From: Croceicoccus sediminis
GTDB taxonomy: Bacteria > Pseudomonadota > Alphaproteobacteria > Sphingomonadales > Sphingomonadaceae
Length of the DNA stretch: 64,000 nt
Reading direction: 5' to 3'
Assembly (NCBI RefSeq): GCF_007570835.1
Contig: NZ_SUNC01000005.1
Location: forward strand, 1 to 64,000
A program made the translations under genes and the position numbers. Of the stretch, positions 43,730 to 52,279 are shown piece after piece (position 1 is the stretch's first letter; each line of letters opens with the position of its first letter). The notes beneath the pieces were generated by a model, which saw nothing but the letters and a program-made list of their open reading frames with translations, did not search any database and was not told the origin of the DNA.

Positions 43730-45166
43730 TCATTCGGGAAAATAGCCGAGCATGGCCTTTGTCTCGAGGTATTCCTCGAAACCGAACGCGCCATATTCGC
43801 GGCCATTGCCCGATTGCTTGTAACCGCCAAAGGCCGCGTGCGCGCTCCACGCGGGTTGATTGATATGGACTTGCCCGGCCCTGATCTGCCTTGCGACGCG
43901 GCGCGCACGTTCCAGATCGGCCGACTGCACATGAGAGCCAAGGCCGTAACAGGTGTCGTTCGCGATGCGGACCGCGTCTGCCTCGTCCTCGTAGCCGATG
44001 AGCACGAGAACAGGGCCGAAGATTTCCTCGCGCGCGATGCGCAGGTCCTGGGTCACGTCGCTGAACACGGTCGCCTTGGCAAAGAACCCACGCTCCAGCC
44101 CCTCGGGCCGGCCGGGACCGCCGCAGATCGGGCGCGCGCCTTCGGCGATGCCGACTTCGATCAGAGACTGGACCTTGTCGAACTGCGGCCGGTTGGCGAG
44201 AGGGCCGAGCACCGTTTCCTCGTCCGCGGGGTCGCCGACGATCATCGCCTGCGCGGCAGCGGCCGCGATTTCCTCGACTTCGGCAAGACGTTCTTTGGGC
44301 ACCAGCATGCGCGTCGGCGCGCTGCACGATTGCCCCACGTTGCGCAGTGCAGCCCCGACGCCAAGCGGAACCACGCGCGCGAAATCGGCATCGTCCAGAA
44401 GGATGTTGGGCGATTTTCCGCCCAGTTCCTGCGTCACGCGCTTTACGGTCGGCGCGGCGGCCTGCGCCACCTGTATCCCCGCGCGCGTCGATCCGGTGAT
44501 GGACACCATGTCCACTTCGGGGTGGCTCGAAAGCGCGGCGCCGACATCCGGGCCGCCACCCATGATCATGTTGAAGACCCCGGCGGGAATGCCGGCGTCA
44601 TCGATGACTTGCGCGAACATCTGCGCGCTGAACGGCGAAAGCTCGCTGGGCTTGAGCACCATGGTGCAGCCGGTCGCCAGTGCCGGGGCGACTTTGGCCG
44701 TGACCTGGTAAAGCGGCCAGTTCCAGGGCGTAATCAACCCGCACACGCCGATCGGTTCACGCGCGATGGCCGTCGTCCCTTCCTGGCGAAGGAACGGGAA
44801 ATCGGCCAGGACCTCGATCGCGGCGCGAACGTGCGCGATGCCGAACGGCACCTGCCCGGCGCGGGAAAAGGCAATCGCGCTACCCATCTCGCGCGTGATC
44901 GCCTGTGCGAAATCCTCGGCCCTTTCCTCCAGCAGCGCGAGAACCTTTTGCAGCATCTGCGCCCGTTCTTCGGGAGAGGTCGCCGAAAACGTCGGAAAGG
45001 CACGGCGCGCGGCCGATACCGCCCGTTCGACATCTTCGGTCCCGCCCATGCTGACCGTGCCGATCTGCTCTTCGCTGACGGGGCTGATGACCGGCTGGAC
45101 TTTGCCCGGCGCGGCAGGGGCGACCCATTCACCGTCGATGTAGAACTTGTCGCAGGTGGTCGTCAT
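43730..45166 (-). CDS. Aldehyde dehydrogenase family protein
   Basis: A 478-residue NAD(P)-dependent aldehyde dehydrogenase. VCGLITPWNWPLYQ appears in the N-terminal half, with the glutamate in TQELGGKSPNI, the nucleophile in NVGQSCSAPTR and a C-terminal EYLETKAMLGYFPE. It resembles glycine-betaine/aminoaldehyde or general ALDHs. It lies 40 bases upstream of the D-threonine-aldolase-like gene and would oxidise the aldehyde (such as glyoxylate, glycolaldehyde or acetaldehyde) produced by retro-aldol cleavage. This coupling is inferred from position. Confidence 0.9.
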   Translation of the reverse strand: MTTTCDKFYIDGEWVAPAAPGKVQPVISPVSEEQIGTVSMGGTEDVERAVSAARRAFPTFSATSPEERAQMLQKVLALLEERAEDFAQAITREMGSAIAFSRAGQVPFGIAHVRAAIEVLADFPFLRQEGTTAIAREPIGVCGLITPWNWPLYQVTAKVAPALATGCTMVLKPSELSPFSAQMFAQVIDDAGIPAGVFNMIMGGGPDVGAALSSHPEVDMVSITGSTRAGIQVAQAAAPTVKRVTQELGGKSPNILLDDADFARVVPLGVGAALRNVGQSCSAPTRMLVPKERLAEVEEIAAAAAQAMIVGDPADEETVLGPLANRPQFDKVQSLIEVGIAEGARPICGGPGRPEGLERGFFAKATVFSDVTQDLRIAREEIFGPVLVLIGYEDEADAVRIANDTCYGLGSHVQSADLERARRVARQIRAGQVHINQPAWSAHAAFGGYKQSGNGREYGAFGFEEYLETKAMLGYFPE

Positions 45167-45330
45167 CGTGGCTCTGCCTTGGTCAGCTATCGAAGCGCGC
45201 ATTTCGCAAGGGACGAGACATCGCCCGCCGAAATCGCGTGGAACACCATGAGCTAAAGGCTTTCCATCAGCGCCCGCAAGGCAAAGTCCGATACCGGCTC
45301 GCCAGAATCTGCCTTAAATGGCCGCTTGCT

Positions 45331-45343
45331 CGGTATAATACCG
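45331..45343. promoter_or_regulatory. Perfect palindrome upstream of the aldehyde dehydrogenase gene
   Basis: CGGTAT-A-ATACCG is a perfect 13-base inverted repeat between the GntR gene and the aldehyde dehydrogenase gene. It contains TATTAT on the minus strand, a possible -10. GntR/FCD regulators often bind GTATAC-like palindromes, so it is a candidate operator. Confidence 0.4.
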
Positions 45344-45413
45344 CAGTCGAAAGGACGGAGCCCGTCCAACGCCGCCGCACAGGCAGCCAGACTTCACGCC
45401 ACCGGAATTACCA

Positions 45414-46085
45414 CTAGAGCTGCGAATTCTCGATCAGGGCGCGCACGTTCCGGGTGTGCCCGATCGCGGCGGTCCGTGCAGCGTCGATGTCGTTTTCCGC
45501 CACGGCGGCAGCGATCAGCATGTAGTCGGCAAGCCGGATATCCTGCAGTCGCTGCGACGCGTACTGCGCATGAATGATATGCATCCCAACTGCTGGGAAA
45601 AGCCGCTGAAGTTCGTGGTTGCCCGCAATCGACAGGAGCAGGCGATAGAATTGCCGGCGGGCGCGATTAAACGCCCCGCCCTCGTCATGCCGGGCCGTGT
45701 CCTGCAGTTCCGCCAATGCCCGGTCGAGCTGTTGACCATGGCACTGCGGATCGAACCGTTCCGCCGCCTTGCAAGCCAGCAGCTGCGTCATGGCACAAGC
45801 CACTTCGAGAACGTCAAGGCTTTGTTCCACGCTCAATTGCCGGATAGCCGGAGAGCGATTGGCGCTGAGGTCCACCACCCCGCGCGCGGCAAGATGCTGA
45901 ATAGCCTCGCGCACGGCGTTCCGCCCGACTTCGAATCGGCGCGCAAGATCGGTTTCGGCTAACCGCTGCCCCGGCACCAGCCGCCGCGCCTCCAGCTCGT
46001 TGATAATCCCGATGTAGACCCGGCGTGACGATCCGGCCGGTTCGGAACCGGCCGTGTCCTGCGCATCTTCGTCCAGAAAGCTCAT
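45414..46085 (-). CDS. GntR-family regulator with FCD domain
   Basis: A 223-residue regulator with a winged helix-turn-helix (about 25-85: LVPGQRLAETDLARRFEVGRN, VREAIQHLAARGVV) and a helical FCD effector domain to the end. It is divergent from the SDR-ACAD-kinase operon, with an ATTGT-TCC-ACAAT palindrome immediately upstream. An ATG at 46124 is possible, but it would put the operator inside the coding region; 46085 follows AAGGTG and is preferred. It probably represses the divergent operon and perhaps the aldehyde dehydrogenase operon until an organic acid effector is present. Confidence 0.88.
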   Translation of the reverse strand: MSFLDEDAQDTAGSEPAGSSRRVYIGIINELEARRLVPGQRLAETDLARRFEVGRNAVREAIQHLAARGVVDLSANRSPAIRQLSVEQSLDVLEVACAMTQLLACKAAERFDPQCHGQQLDRALAELQDTARHDEGGAFNRARRQFYRLLLSIAGNHELQRLFPAVGMHIIHAQYASQRLQDIRLADYMLIAAAVAENDIDAARTAAIGHTRNVRALIENSQL

Positions 46086-46101
46086 AAACGCCTGCACCTT
46101 G

Positions 46102-46123
46102 ATTGTTCCACAATCTTGTTCCA
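46102..46123. promoter_or_regulatory. Candidate GntR/FCD operator
   Basis: ATTGT-TCC-ACAAT (46102-46114) is a perfect inverted repeat of the TTGT-n3-ACAA type bound by FCD regulators. TTGTTCCA recurs as a direct repeat at 46103-46110 and 46116-46123. The site lies between the divergent regulator and SDR genes. Confidence 0.6.
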
Positions 46124-46164
46124 TAACTCTACCAGAAATACCAGAGAGGTCGCCAGAGAGATCC

Positions 46165-46923
46165 ATGACGAAGATAAATGCCGATCTGCACGGAAAGGTG
46201 GCTCTCGTCACGGGTGCATCAAGCGGGCTGGGCGCGCATTTCGCGACGGTGCTGGCCAAGGCTGGTGCCAAGGTCTTCATCGGCGCAAGACGGATCGAGG
46301 CGCTGGCCGCTCTCGCCCAGGACATAAACGATGCGGGCGGGCGGGCCGAGGCGATCAGCCTCGACGTGACCAATCCGGCGAGCATCGAGTCCATCTCGGA
46401 TGCCGTCTCGCAGGTCGACATCCTCGTGAACAATGCCGGGATCACGCGCGAAAGCGCCATGCTCGACATGAGCGAGGACGATTGGGATGCGGTAGTCGAC
46501 ACCAATGCCAAGGGCGTCTTCCTGATGACCCAGGCCGTAGCACGCGCGATGAAAGCGCGCGGCACAGGCGGATCGATCATCAATATCGGCTCGATCCTCG
46601 GAATCCGGCAGGGCGGCATGGTGTCGACTTATGCCGCTTCGAAAGCCGCAGCCCTGCAACTGACCAAGGTCTCCGCGCTTGAACTCGCGCGCTACGGCAT
46701 CAGGGTGAACGCCATCGCGCCGGGTTACTTCAAGACCGAAATGAATGCCGAATTCTTCGAAAGCAGCGCCGGGCAGGCCATGGTGAAACGCATCTCGATG
46801 CGCAGGCTTGGCAATCTGGACGATCTCGATGGTCCCTTGCTGCTGCTCGCTTCGGATTCATCGCAATACATGACCGGCTCCGTCATCGAGGTCGATGGCG
46901 GTCACCTCCTCAGCACTTTATAA
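46165..46923 (+). CDS. SDR-family oxidoreductase (FabG/LvaD-like)
   Basis: A 252-residue short-chain dehydrogenase. TGASSGLG (about 17-24) binds the nucleotide, NNAGI follows, and the catalytic serine (SIINIGSILG), tyrosine and lysine (YAASKAA) are present. AGAGAG precedes this ATG. It starts a three-gene operon with an acyl-CoA dehydrogenase and an APH-like kinase, the same gene types as lvaD, lvaC and lvaA of the levulinate/4-hydroxyacyl-CoA pathway. A hydroxyacyl/ketoacyl reduction or oxidation role is likely. Confidence 0.88.
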   Translation: MTKINADLHGKVALVTGASSGLGAHFATVLAKAGAKVFIGARRIEALAALAQDINDAGGRAEAISLDVTNPASIESISDAVSQVDILVNNAGITRESAMLDMSEDDWDAVVDTNAKGVFLMTQAVARAMKARGTGGSIINIGSILGIRQGGMVSTYAASKAAALQLTKVSALELARYGIRVNAIAPGYFKTEMNAEFFESSAGQAMVKRISMRRLGNLDDLDGPLLLLASDSSQYMTGSVIEVDGGHLLSTL

Positions 46924-46935
46924 GCGGGAAAACGA

Positions 46936-48117
46936 ATGACCGATCGGGCAAAAGCTATCGCAGACAAGGTGGAGACTTTCGTTCGCGAAGTCGTGATACC
47001 TTATGAAAAGGACCCACGGCGCGACCATCATGGCGCGCCGCTGGATGAAATGGTCGACGAGATGCGCGAAAAGGCGCGTGCGGCGGGCGTGATGACACCG
47101 CATATCCTCGACGATGGATCGCATCTTACTCAGGTCGAGACGGCACTCGTTCTCATCAAGTCCGGCCTTTCGCCCTTGGGCCCGCTGGCCTGCAACACGA
47201 TGGCGCCTGACGAGGGGAACATGTACCTTCTTGGCCACGTCGGTTCGCCCGAGCTGAAGGACCGGTTCCTGAAGAACATGATCTCGGGCCATGCGCGCAG
47301 TGCGTTCTTCATGACAGAACCTGCCGATTGGGGCGGCGCGGGCTCCGATCCTTCGATGATGAAGACGACCTGCCGCAAGGACGGCAATCACTGGGTCATC
47401 AACGGCAAGAAGACCTTCATCACCGGCGCCGACGGAGCGAAGGTCGGCATCGTCATGGCTGCGTCCGAGGAAGAGGATTCCAAAGGCGGCGCTTGCATGT
47501 TTCTGGTCGATCTGCCCGATCCTGCCATCCGCATCGTCGACGTGCCCAACACCATCGACACCTCGATGCCCGGCAGCCACGCCACGGTCGAGATCGAGAA
47601 CCTGCGCGTTCCGGCCGACCAGTTGCTGGGCCAGCCGGGCGAAGGGTTCAAGTACGCTCAGGTCCGCCTGTCGCCCGCCCGCCTGTCGCACTGCATGCGC
47701 TGGCTTGGCGCGTGCATCCGGGCGCAGGAAATCGCCACCGACTACGCCTGCCGCCGCGAGGCGTTCAGGAAGACGCTGATCGATCACGAAGGCGTGGGCT
47801 TCATGCTGGCGCAGAACAAGATCGACATCCAGCAGGCCGAACTGATGATCCACTGGTGCGCCAGCGTGCTCGACACCGGCGATCTGGGCACCACGGAAAG
47901 TAGCATGGCCAAGGTCGCGGTATCCGAAGCGCTGATGCGCATCGCCGACAACTGCGTGCAGGTCATGGGCGGCACAGGCGTGACCGACAAGACGATCGTC
48001 GAACAGGTCTTCCGCGAAGTGCGCGCTTTCCGTATCTACGACGGCCCGACGGAGGTCCACAAATGGTCGCTTGCCAAGAAGATCAAGCGCGAATGGCGCG
48101 ACGCGCAGGCGGATTGA
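46936..48117 (+). CDS. Acyl-CoA dehydrogenase family protein (ACAD10/11 or LvaC-like)
   Basis: A 393-residue ACAD-fold protein with the FAD/substrate motif FFMTEPADWGGAGSDP and the C-terminal RIYDGPTEVHKWSLAKKI. It is followed three bases after its stop by an aminoglycoside-phosphotransferase-like gene. This pairing reproduces in two genes the kinase-plus-ACAD arrangement of mammalian ACAD10/ACAD11 and of bacterial LvaA/LvaC, where a phosphorylated 4-hydroxyacyl-CoA is converted by the ACAD. It may therefore eliminate phosphate rather than desaturate a plain acyl-CoA; ordinary dehydrogenase activity remains possible. Confidence 0.88.
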   Translation: MTDRAKAIADKVETFVREVVIPYEKDPRRDHHGAPLDEMVDEMREKARAAGVMTPHILDDGSHLTQVETALVLIKSGLSPLGPLACNTMAPDEGNMYLLGHVGSPELKDRFLKNMISGHARSAFFMTEPADWGGAGSDPSMMKTTCRKDGNHWVINGKKTFITGADGAKVGIVMAASEEEDSKGGACMFLVDLPDPAIRIVDVPNTIDTSMPGSHATVEIENLRVPADQLLGQPGEGFKYAQVRLSPARLSHCMRWLGACIRAQEIATDYACRREAFRKTLIDHEGVGFMLAQNKIDIQQAELMIHWCASVLDTGDLGTTESSMAKVAVSEALMRIADNCVQVMGGTGVTDKTIVEQVFREVRAFRIYDGPTEVHKWSLAKKIKREWRDAQAD

Positions 48118-48120
48118 GCC

Positions 48121-49188
48121 ATGGTTGACGACATCACCGAGGCCAATACCGGCACCACCCCGGTTCGCGAGGGCTACGAGGTCGATTTAGACAGCCTGAC
48201 CGCGTGGATGGAAGACAATGTCGAAGGCTTTGCCGGCCCCCTGACGATTGAACAGTTCAAGGGCGGGCAGTCGAACCCGACCTACAAGCTGAGCACGCCG
48301 GGCGCGAAATACGTCCTGCGCCGCAAACCACCGGGCCAGCTGCTGAAAGGCGCACACGCGGTGGAGCGTGAGGCGAAGGTCATGACCGGCCTCGGCAAGG
48401 CAGGCTTTCCTGTGCCCAAGGTCTACGGCATCTGTACCGACGACGATGTCATCGGCACCTGGTTCTTCGTGATGAGCATGGTGGAAGGGCGCATCTTCTG
48501 GGACGCGACTTTCCCCGAAGTATCCCGCGAGGACCGGCCTGCCTACTTCGATGCGATGAACAAGGTCATGGCCGACCTCCACAGCGTCGATTACGAGGCC
48601 GTCGGCCTTGGCGACTATGGCAAGCCGGGCAACTACTTCGCGCGCCAGATCGGCCGCTGGTCCAAGCAGTATCTTGCCGACGAAGAAGCGGGCCGCAACG
48701 ACGACATGGACCGCCTTGTCGCCTGGCTGCCCGAAAACATCCCGGATGGTGACGAGACCACCGTCGTCCACGGCGACATGCGCTGCGACAACATGATCTT
48801 CCACCCGACCGAACCGCGCGTTCTGGCAGTGCTGGACTGGGAACTGTCGACGCTGGGCCACCCGCTCGCCGACTTTGCCTATCACGCGATGATGTACCGC
48901 ATGCCGCCCGACATCGTGGCGGGCCTCGAAGGGGCGGACCTTGCCGCGTTGAACATTCCGAGCGAGGATGAATACGTTGCCGCCTATTGCAAGCGCATGG
49001 GGCGTGACAGCATTCCGAACTGGGACTTCTACATCGCGTTCCAGTTCTTCCGGTTAGCCGCGATCTTCCACGGCATCAAGGGCCGCGTTATCCGCGGCAC
49101 CGCCGCCAACGCACAGGCGAAGGAACGCGCCGAGGCCTTCCCCCGGCTTGCCCGACTGGCGGCAGAAGCGATGGACCGCTGCACCTGA
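48121..49188 (+). CDS. APH-like phosphotransferase family protein (acyl-CoA kinase, LvaA-like)
   Basis: A 355-residue kinase of the aminoglycoside-phosphotransferase fold. An N-terminal KGGQSNPTYKL nucleotide loop, lysine in YVLRRKPPGQLLKGAHAVEREA, the catalytic VVHGDMRCDNMIF (HGD, N) and the metal-binding DWE in VLDWELSTLG are visible. This is the ACAD10/11-type kinase domain, proposed to phosphorylate 4-hydroxyacyl-CoA. It is the last gene of the SDR-ACAD-kinase operon and is followed by a strong terminator. Confidence 0.9.
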   Translation: MVDDITEANTGTTPVREGYEVDLDSLTAWMEDNVEGFAGPLTIEQFKGGQSNPTYKLSTPGAKYVLRRKPPGQLLKGAHAVEREAKVMTGLGKAGFPVPKVYGICTDDDVIGTWFFVMSMVEGRIFWDATFPEVSREDRPAYFDAMNKVMADLHSVDYEAVGLGDYGKPGNYFARQIGRWSKQYLADEEAGRNDDMDRLVAWLPENIPDGDETTVVHGDMRCDNMIFHPTEPRVLAVLDWELSTLGHPLADFAYHAMMYRMPPDIVAGLEGADLAALNIPSEDEYVAAYCKRMGRDSIPNWDFYIAFQFFRLAAIFHGIKGRVIRGTAANAQAKERAEAFPRLARLAAEAMDRCT

Positions 49189-49194
49189 TACGAG

Positions 49195-49225
49195 AAGAGC
49201 CGCCGGTCATCCCGGCGGCTCTTTT
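49195..49225. terminator. Strong terminator between convergent kinase and VOC genes
   Basis: AAGAGCCGCCGG (49195-49206) and CCGGCGGCTCTT (49212-49223) form a perfect 12-bp stem around TCATC, with TTTT at 49222-49225 on the plus strand. It ends the kinase operon and may also act on the opposite operon. Confidence 0.85.
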
Positions 49226-49247
49226 GGTTTCTGGCTCTGCGGCCTGA

Positions 49248-49784
49248 TCAGCCCAGCTTGCGGACCGGGTCGCTGCCGTCCCAGTTTTCCGCCGCATCCT
49301 TCATCATCGCGAAGAATTCAGGCCCACCTTCGGCAAGCTGGACGAATTCCACGAGGCCGCCTGCGCCAAAGCCGGGATCGGCATAGATGACATAGCCGGT
49401 CTCGCCGACCTTGCCTTCGACCACGATCGTCGCGCCTGCGTCCTCGACAGCCTTGCGGGCGACCTCGATGTCCTCGACCACCTGGCAGGTGTGATGCATG
49501 CGATCATGCACCTTGTACTTGCCGGTGTAGTGCGCGGGGGCATCGTTGTCGGGGCGCACCAGTTCGATCTGCATGTCGTTCCAGTAGGCGATGGCAACGG
49601 TGAAGACCGCGTCCGTCGGTTCGCCCATGCACTTCATGTCGCCCAGCCGGATGTTTTCGAGCAGGAAGAAAGGACCGACACCCATTGTCTCGGTCCAGTA
49701 CTTCAGCGCCGCGTCGAAATCCTCCGGCAGGTAGGCGTTCTGCATGATCGGGCCGATACCCGCGATTGTGTTGGCCTTGGGCAT
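49248..49784 (-). CDS. VOC (glyoxalase-fold) family protein
   Basis: A 178-residue vicinal-oxygen-chelate protein. Candidate metal ligands are the glutamate in MQIELVRP, the histidine pair in RMHHTCQVV and the C-terminal glutamate in GGLVEFVQL; the usual first histidine is replaced around GPIMQNAY. Relatives include methylmalonyl-CoA epimerase-like and lactoylglutathione lyase-like proteins. It is the last gene of the seven-gene acyl-CoA operon, 11 bases after E2, so an epimerase or lyase step on a CoA intermediate is likely. Confidence 0.85.
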   Translation of the reverse strand: MPKANTIAGIGPIMQNAYLPEDFDAALKYWTETMGVGPFFLLENIRLGDMKCMGEPTDAVFTVAIAYWNDMQIELVRPDNDAPAHYTGKYKVHDRMHHTCQVVEDIEVARKAVEDAGATIVVEGKVGETGYVIYADPGFGAGGLVEFVQLAEGGPEFFAMMKDAAENWDGSDPVRKLG

Positions 49785-49795
49785 GGCAGCCTCCC

Positions 49796-51235
49796 TTATG
49801 CGAAGAGTTCTTCGGGGTTTTCGAGAAGCCCCTTGAACGTGGAGAGGAACTGCGCGCCCAGCGCACCGTCGATTGCGCGGTGGTCGACCGACAAGGTGAA
49901 CGAGATCATCGTCGCGAACTCGATCCCGCCGTCATCGGTTTCGACCGCGCGGCGCTCCGCCCCGCCAACGGCAAGGATCGCGCCCTGCGGCGGATTGATG
50001 ATGGCGTCGAAATTCTCGATCCCGAACATGCCTAGGTTGGAGACGGTGAACGTGCCGCCGTCCATTTCCTCAAAGCCTAGCTTGCCCTCGCCGGCCTTGC
50101 CGATCAGCTCCTTGGTCTTCGCCGCGATCTGGTCGATCCGCATGCGGTTCGCCTGCCGGACGATCGGCGTGACAAGGCCCTTGGGACTGGCCACGGCCAC
50201 GGCAACGTCAGCATGCGCGAAGGAATGGATCTCCTCGCCATGCAATTGCACGTTGACTTCGGGATGTTTGGCCAGCGCCTTGGCCGCCCCCATGACGATG
50301 TAGTCGTTGACCGATGCCTTGGTGCCAAGGACAAGGTTCGCCGTCTTGCGCAGTTCCAGCATCTTGTCCGCCCTGACGCTGACGCGAAGGTAGAAGTGCG
50401 GGATGTTCTGCTTGGCGGCGGTCAGCCGCTTGGCGACGACCTTGCGGATCTTGTCGAAGGGGATGACCTTCGCCTCGTTCGCCACGGCCTCGAAAGGCGC
50501 GCCGAACGATGCGGGAGCGGAAGAACCGGTGTCTTCCGGCACCTTGGCGAGAACGTCCTTCTTCGAGATGCGCCCGCGCGCGCCGGTGCCCTTGATCGAG
50601 CCAAGCTCGATCCCGTGAATCGCCGCGATGCGGCGCGCCAGCGGCGATGCGAAGACGTCGGTTTCTTCCGGAAGAACAGCCGTACCCTTGGGTGATGCCG
50701 TCGAAGGTCCGCGCAGCGCCTGCTGCACGTCCTGGAATGTGATGCGGCCTTCGCGGCCCGAACCTTCGATGTCCGAAATGTCGACGCCTTCGGCCTCGGC
50801 CAGTTTCAGCGCCTCGGGGCTGATCGGGCGGTTGGTGTCGATCGTGACCGCCTTGGGCTTGTCCTCGTGCCCTTCGATCGCGGCTTCCTTGGGTTCGCCC
50901 TCTTTCTTCTTCTGCTTGCCCTCGGCAACGCCGCCCTGTGCGGGGACGAAGTCGTTCACGAACCTGGCGATGTCGTCATCGCTGGCGGAACCGTCGTCGA
51001 ACACGGCCAGAAGCGCGCCGACCGGTTCGGGCTGATCGCTGCTGGGCACGACGATCTTGCGAACGGTCGCGTCGTATTCGGCCTCGACCTCGTTAGTGAT
51101 CTTGTCCGTTTCGATAAGGCAGATCAGGTCGCCCTTGGAAAAGCTGTCGCCCTCGCCGAACTTCCATTCGGCGATGGTCCCTTCCGTCATTTCGATGCCC
51201 CATTTCGGCATCGTGAAAGCACGTATCTTAGACAT
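49796..51235 (-). CDS. 2-oxoacid dehydrogenase E2 (dihydrolipoamide acyltransferase), two subunit-binding domains
   Basis: A 479-residue E2 subunit. The lipoyl domain (about 4-80) has the attachment lysine K45 in IETDKIT. Two peripheral subunit-binding domains follow (about 137-173 and 195-231, both ending in G-R-I-T/S pattern), where E2 proteins normally have one. The catalytic domain (about 255-479) carries HRAIDG near 452-457. It joins the adjacent E1-alpha and E1-beta into a complex that would decarboxylate a 2-oxoacid or cleave an acyloin and pass the acyl group to CoA. No E3 gene lies nearby, so E3 must come from elsewhere. Confidence 0.9.
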   Translation of the reverse strand: MSKIRAFTMPKWGIEMTEGTIAEWKFGEGDSFSKGDLICLIETDKITNEVEAEYDATVRKIVVPSSDQPEPVGALLAVFDDGSASDDDIARFVNDFVPAQGGVAEGKQKKKEGEPKEAAIEGHEDKPKAVTIDTNRPISPEALKLAEAEGVDISDIEGSGREGRITFQDVQQALRGPSTASPKGTAVLPEETDVFASPLARRIAAIHGIELGSIKGTGARGRISKKDVLAKVPEDTGSSAPASFGAPFEAVANEAKVIPFDKIRKVVAKRLTAAKQNIPHFYLRVSVRADKMLELRKTANLVLGTKASVNDYIVMGAAKALAKHPEVNVQLHGEEIHSFAHADVAVAVASPKGLVTPIVRQANRMRIDQIAAKTKELIGKAGEGKLGFEEMDGGTFTVSNLGMFGIENFDAIINPPQGAILAVGGAERRAVETDDGGIEFATMISFTLSVDHRAIDGALGAQFLSTFKGLLENPEELFA

Positions 51236-51249
51236 TATCCGTGCCTCCT

Positions 51250-52263
51250 TTAATTGTAGGCCAAGGCCTTGCGCACGGCGGCCTCGATCTTGTCGGGGTT
51301 CGGCAAATATGCGCTTTCCAGTTCCCGCGCGAACGGGATCGGGGTGTGCGGCGCGGTCACCATCTCGATCGGTGCCTTCAGGCTGGCGAAGGCCTTGTTC
51401 GCGACAATCGCGGCAAGATCGGTCGCAAGGCTGCAACGCGGCGGAGCTTCGTCCACGATCACCAGCCGCCCGGTCACTTCGACCGAATCGAGGATCGCTT
51501 CCTCGTCCAGCGGGCTGGTGGTGCGAAGGTCGATGACGTCCGCGCCGATGCCGTCTTCAGCCAGCTTGTCGGCAGCCCGCTCGGCCATGCCGACCATCAT
51601 GCCGGTGGCAAGGATGGTCACGTCCTGTCCGGCCCGTGTCAGGCGCGCGTGGCCGAAGGGGATGGTATAATCCAGATCGTCGGGCACTTCGCCCTTGATG
51701 CCGTAAAGCGCCTTGTGTTCCATGAAGATGACCGGGTCATCGTCACGGATCGCCTGGCGCATCAGGCCTGCCACGTCCGCAGGCGTGGACGGCATGACGA
51801 CCTTGAGGCCCGGCATCCCGGTCAGGATGGCATGCGGGCTCTGGCTGTGCTGTGCCGCCGCGTTATAGCCTGCACCATAGATGCAGCGGATGATCGCCGG
51901 GCACTTGGTCTTGCCGCCGAACATGTAGCGGAACTTGGCGATCTGGTTCCAGATCTGGTCGAGGCTGACGCCGATGAAGTCGGCGAACATCAGTTCCGCG
52001 ATCGGACGCTTGCCCGACAGCGCAAGCCCGCCCGCCGCGCCGACGATGGCGCTTTCCGAAATCGGCGTGTCGATTACGCGGTCGGGGCCGAACGCCTCGT
52101 AGAAACCGCCGCTGGTCGACCAGATACCGCCGATCGCCTCGGGTCCGCCTGCGGTGCCCATGCCGCCAACGACGTCTTCGCCAAGGACGACGACGTCGGA
52201 GTCGCGTTTCATTTCTTCGAAGATGGTGTCACGAACGGCGTCGCGATACATTTTGATAGCCAT
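51250..52263 (-). CDS. 2-oxoacid dehydrogenase E1 component, beta subunit
   Basis: A 337-residue TPP-dependent E1-beta (transketolase central plus C-terminal domains). VVLGEDVVGGMGTAGG contains the glutamate expected to activate TPP, and the C-terminal half has GRLVIVDEAPPRC. It is of the acetoin/branched-chain oxoacid type. It lies between E1-alpha (16 bases upstream) and E2 (14 bases downstream), so the subunits are co-expressed. Confidence 0.92.
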   Translation of the reverse strand: MAIKMYRDAVRDTIFEEMKRDSDVVVLGEDVVGGMGTAGGPEAIGGIWSTSGGFYEAFGPDRVIDTPISESAIVGAAGGLALSGKRPIAELMFADFIGVSLDQIWNQIAKFRYMFGGKTKCPAIIRCIYGAGYNAAAQHSQSPHAILTGMPGLKVVMPSTPADVAGLMRQAIRDDDPVIFMEHKALYGIKGEVPDDLDYTIPFGHARLTRAGQDVTILATGMMVGMAERAADKLAEDGIGADVIDLRTTSPLDEEAILDSVEVTGRLVIVDEAPPRCSLATDLAAIVANKAFASLKAPIEMVTAPHTPIPFARELESAYLPNPDKIEAAVRKALAYN

Positions 52264-52279
52264 TGTTTCGCTCTCCCGC

